From Anaerolineae bacterium (lineage in GTDB: Bacteria > Chloroflexota > Anaerolineae > B4-G1), in NCBI GenBank assembly GCA_030612185.1, contig JAUWOI010000262.1, forward strand, positions 1 through 6,430: a stretch of DNA of 6,430 bases. Reading direction: 5' to 3'. The notes under the pieces are model-generated. The model did not search any database, had not been told where the DNA came from, and was given only the letters and a program-made list of their open reading frames with translations. Below, piece by piece: positions 5,321 to 6,430 of this stretch. The stretch's first letter is position 1. Each line of letters opens with the position of its first letter. A program made the translations under genes and the position numbers.

Positions 5321-6127
5321 CTATTTGATCCGAACCAGCCTCACTACGAGTCTGGTACCGTAGAAATTCGCCAGGAGGCCGAGTTTGAGGCCCAGGCGAC
5401 GCAGGTGCGCTTTGAGTAGTTCCGCCATGGCCTCGTCGGTCTGGCGAAGGGCGAACGTAGCCAGTAGCACTTTGCCTTCCACCAGGATTAGACGAACATC
5501 TTGGTGGCCTAGAAGTTGGCCTTCGTATTCCACGGGCAACCGTTTGATATAGTCGTAGCTGAGATCACTGCGACGCAGTTCGATCATTGTGGCGCGCCGG
5601 TAGACCTGATGAAAGAATCCCGGGCCCAGGGTGAAATGAACACGGTGGCAGGCTCGCTGGATATCGTTTACTAGATCAGGATAGAGTAACCCTTGAGCAA
5701 CGGGCCGGGGCCGCCAAACAAACTCTGGTTGCTTGTCGCGCAGGAAGTTGGGCAGCCGCTCGTCCTCAAGTGATGGGCCGCCATAGTTGACCACAATCGC
5801 CAGGTCGGCATTGGTGACTTTCAGGTACGAGATGGCTTGCGCTTTGTGAATGGGTAGGATTGCAAGCGCAACTTTGAGTTCGAGCAACATCTTGCCGTTC
5901 TCAATCCACACGTCCACAAAGTACCGACCGACTCGTTCGCCTTCGTAGAAGACTTCAAAGGCCTTCTCCGCTTCGCACACAATCCCGCGTTTCCCCGTTC
6001 CGAGGACAATGGCATCCCTGTAGTATTCTTCCTTGAGCATAGGGCCAAGACTGTTGTACACATTGAGAAGCACGCCCCGCACGTCATAGCTCAGTTCAGG
6101 GTGTATTAGTTTAACAATGATTCTCAC
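5321..6127 (-). CDS. Two-domain GxxExxY protein (PD-(D/E)XK-like nuclease fold)
   Basis: Two GxxExxY-family domains are joined in one 268-residue chain (276 from the TTG at 6151; that numbering is used here). Domain 1, about 13-114: LIHPELSYDVRG, a GxxExxY-like segment with the Gly replaced (MLKEEYY, 38-44), YEGERVGRYFVD, then ENGKMLLELK, IHKAQAISYLK and IVVNYG. D80, E91 and K93 fit a D...ExK centre, with Q105 downstream. Domain 2, about 160-275: LGPGFFHQVYRRA (His for the motif Glu), YEGQLLG, EGKVLLATFA and LLANFYG. The ExK positions are A231 and F233, so it is probably inactive. Single-domain members are about 125 residues and of unknown function; nuclease activity is an inference from fold. 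No strong ribosome-binding site marks the start. I prefer the GTG at 6127, 14 nt after the dehydrogenase stop, which excludes the repeat from the protein; TTG at 6151 is possible. The inverted-repeat arms lie just outside both ends. Confidence 0.8.
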   Translation of the reverse strand: MRIIVKLIHPELSYDVRGVLLNVYNSLGPMLKEEYYRDAIVLGTGKRGIVCEAEKAFEVFYEGERVGRYFVDVWIENGKMLLELKVALAILPIHKAQAISYLKVTNADLAIVVNYGGPSLEDERLPNFLRDKQPEFVWRPRPVAQGLLYPDLVNDIQRACHRVHFTLGPGFFHQVYRRATMIELRRSDLSYDYIKRLPVEYEGQLLGHQDVRLILVEGKVLLATFALRQTDEAMAELLKAHLRRLGLKLGLLANFYGTRLVVRLVRIK

Positions 6128-6133
6128 TTCTTC

Positions 6134-6163
6134 AATTCGCTCTATTCCCAATTCGTTGTAGTG
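6134..6163 (-). repeat. Inverted-repeat arm, right (30 bp)
   Basis: Read on the minus strand this begins CACTACAACGAATTGGGAAT at 6163 and matches 5248-5277 in 28 of 30 positions. It contains the final codons and the TAG stop (6144-6142) of the upstream dehydrogenase frame, and ends 6 nt before the preferred start of the GxxExxY gene. In a minus-strand transcript it could pair with the left arm (one A-C mismatch, one G-U pair), closing a stem around the whole GxxExxY cistron. Confidence 0.9.
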
Positions 6164-6430
6164 TTCTCACACAAATCAAAAGCCACTTTCACTGAACGAT
6201 GAGTTTGTTTGTCCATAGCCACGATAAACGCTTCTCGATAGTCATCCAAAGGAAAGCGGTGAGTGAGCAGTCCGTCGCAATCCAGGTTCCCCGTCTGCAT
6301 CCAGCGCATCGCCAACTCGAAGGTTGAGAGATATTCCCCCTCCCACCTCACCACATCGTGCCCCACCGCGCCGATCAGATTCACCTCCTGGTACCAGACC
6401 GGCGTCACGTCCAGCCGCATCCGGTGCAGG
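6142..6430 (-). CDS. Zinc-type medium-chain alcohol/polyol dehydrogenase, C-terminal part (cut by window edge)
   Basis: The last 95 residues of a medium-chain dehydrogenase/reductase are visible; the catalytic zinc and NAD-binding domains lie beyond the right edge. Recognisable C-terminal family features are RLDVTPVWYQEVNLIG (the strand after the Rossmann fold), STFELAMRWMQTG, the characteristic LLTHRFPLDDYREAF and VKVAFDL, the usual end of such proteins. The reaction would be NAD(P)-dependent oxidation of an alcohol or sugar alcohol; the substrate cannot be read from this part. Oddly, the chain continues past VAFDL with CENTTTNWE and stops at 6144-6142. The NTTTNWE tail and the stop are encoded by the inverted-repeat arm, so the original C-terminus was probably replaced or extended. 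It lies upstream of the GxxExxY gene on the same strand and could be co-transcribed with it. Confidence 0.88.
   Translation of the reverse strand, partial: LHRMRLDVTPVWYQEVNLIGAVGHDVVRWEGEYLSTFELAMRWMQTGNLDCDGLLTHRFPLDDYREAFIVAMDKQTHRSVKVAFDLCENTTTNWE

Larger units (their letters stand above)
5248..6163. other. Candidate inverted-repeat-bounded GxxExxY cassette (916 bp)
   Basis: The unit consists of two facing 30-bp repeat arms with a single gene between them and little else. The upstream arm interrupts the end of a dehydrogenase frame and the downstream arm sits in a transporter leader, as expected if the unit had been inserted between two previously adjacent genes. There is no transposase. 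No direct target-site duplication is visible outside the arms; the outer flanks are weakly inverted copies instead. It may be a mobilised cassette, a repeat-associated gene island, or a chance pair of dispersed repeats. Confidence 0.35.

Noticed and set aside
6128..6151. TTG at 6151 as the definite start of the GxxExxY gene
   Set aside because: It is not excluded, but it lies inside the repeat arm, overlaps the dehydrogenase stop and has no convincing ribosome-binding site. Family similarity begins only around LIHPEL, so the GTG at 6127 is preferred.
5236..6176. Target-site duplication flanking the inverted-repeat unit
   Set aside because: The outer flanks (GTTTGTCAGAAG and, on the opposite strand, TTTGTGTGAGAA) resemble each other only in inverted orientation, so they look like a weak extension of the repeat rather than a direct duplication.

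Overview
The window looks like a piece of a bacterial chromosome in which every supportable gene is read from the minus strand, so transcription runs from high to low coordinates. The gene types (UMF1/Atg22-like MFS pairs, a non-HemE URO-D-family protein, a divergent PRPP synthetase, a two-domain GxxExxY protein) and the moderately high GC content resemble environmental Chloroflexota (Anaerolineae-like) genomes. That assignment is an inference from gene style; there is no rRNA or other phylogenetic marker here.

In transcription order: (1) 6430-6142, the 3' end of a zinc-type medium-chain alcohol/polyol dehydrogenase gene, cut by the window edge. (2) 6163-5248, a roughly 0.9-kb unit in which a gene for a protein with two GxxExxY (PD-(D/E)XK-like) domains lies between a pair of 30-bp inverted repeats (28/30 matching). 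One repeat arm supplies the last codons and stop of the dehydrogenase. The other lies in the 5' leader of the next gene. (3) 5217-1429, a tightly coupled three-gene operon: UMF1 transporter B, a URO-D-superfamily protein, UMF1 transporter A. B and the URO-D gene overlap by 4 nt. The URO-D gene and A are separated by 4 nt, and the last codons of the former serve as the Shine-Dalgarno of the latter. (4) After an 86-nt spacer holding a 13-bp tandem repeat comes a divergent ribose-phosphate pyrophosphokinase. (5) 49 nt further on is the N-terminal third of a metallo-beta-lactamase-fold hydrolase, cut by the left window edge.

The dehydrogenase, two paralogous transporters and URO-D-family enzyme could form a small uptake/metabolism locus, but no substrate can be read from the sequence. 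The two transporters are clearly duplicates. Their 3' ends are about 91% identical in DNA, higher than in the middle of the genes, which suggests recent duplication or gene conversion.

The most unusual structure is the inverted-repeat-bounded GxxExxY unit. The first domain keeps a D...ExK nuclease-like centre. The second has lost it. The repeat arms sit exactly outside the preferred start codon and beyond the stop. This is a candidate mobile or repeat-associated cassette. No transposase and no target-site duplication are visible, so mobility remains a hypothesis. No tRNA, rRNA, CRISPR array or known insertion sequence was seen, and no gene-free stretch exceeds 300 bases.
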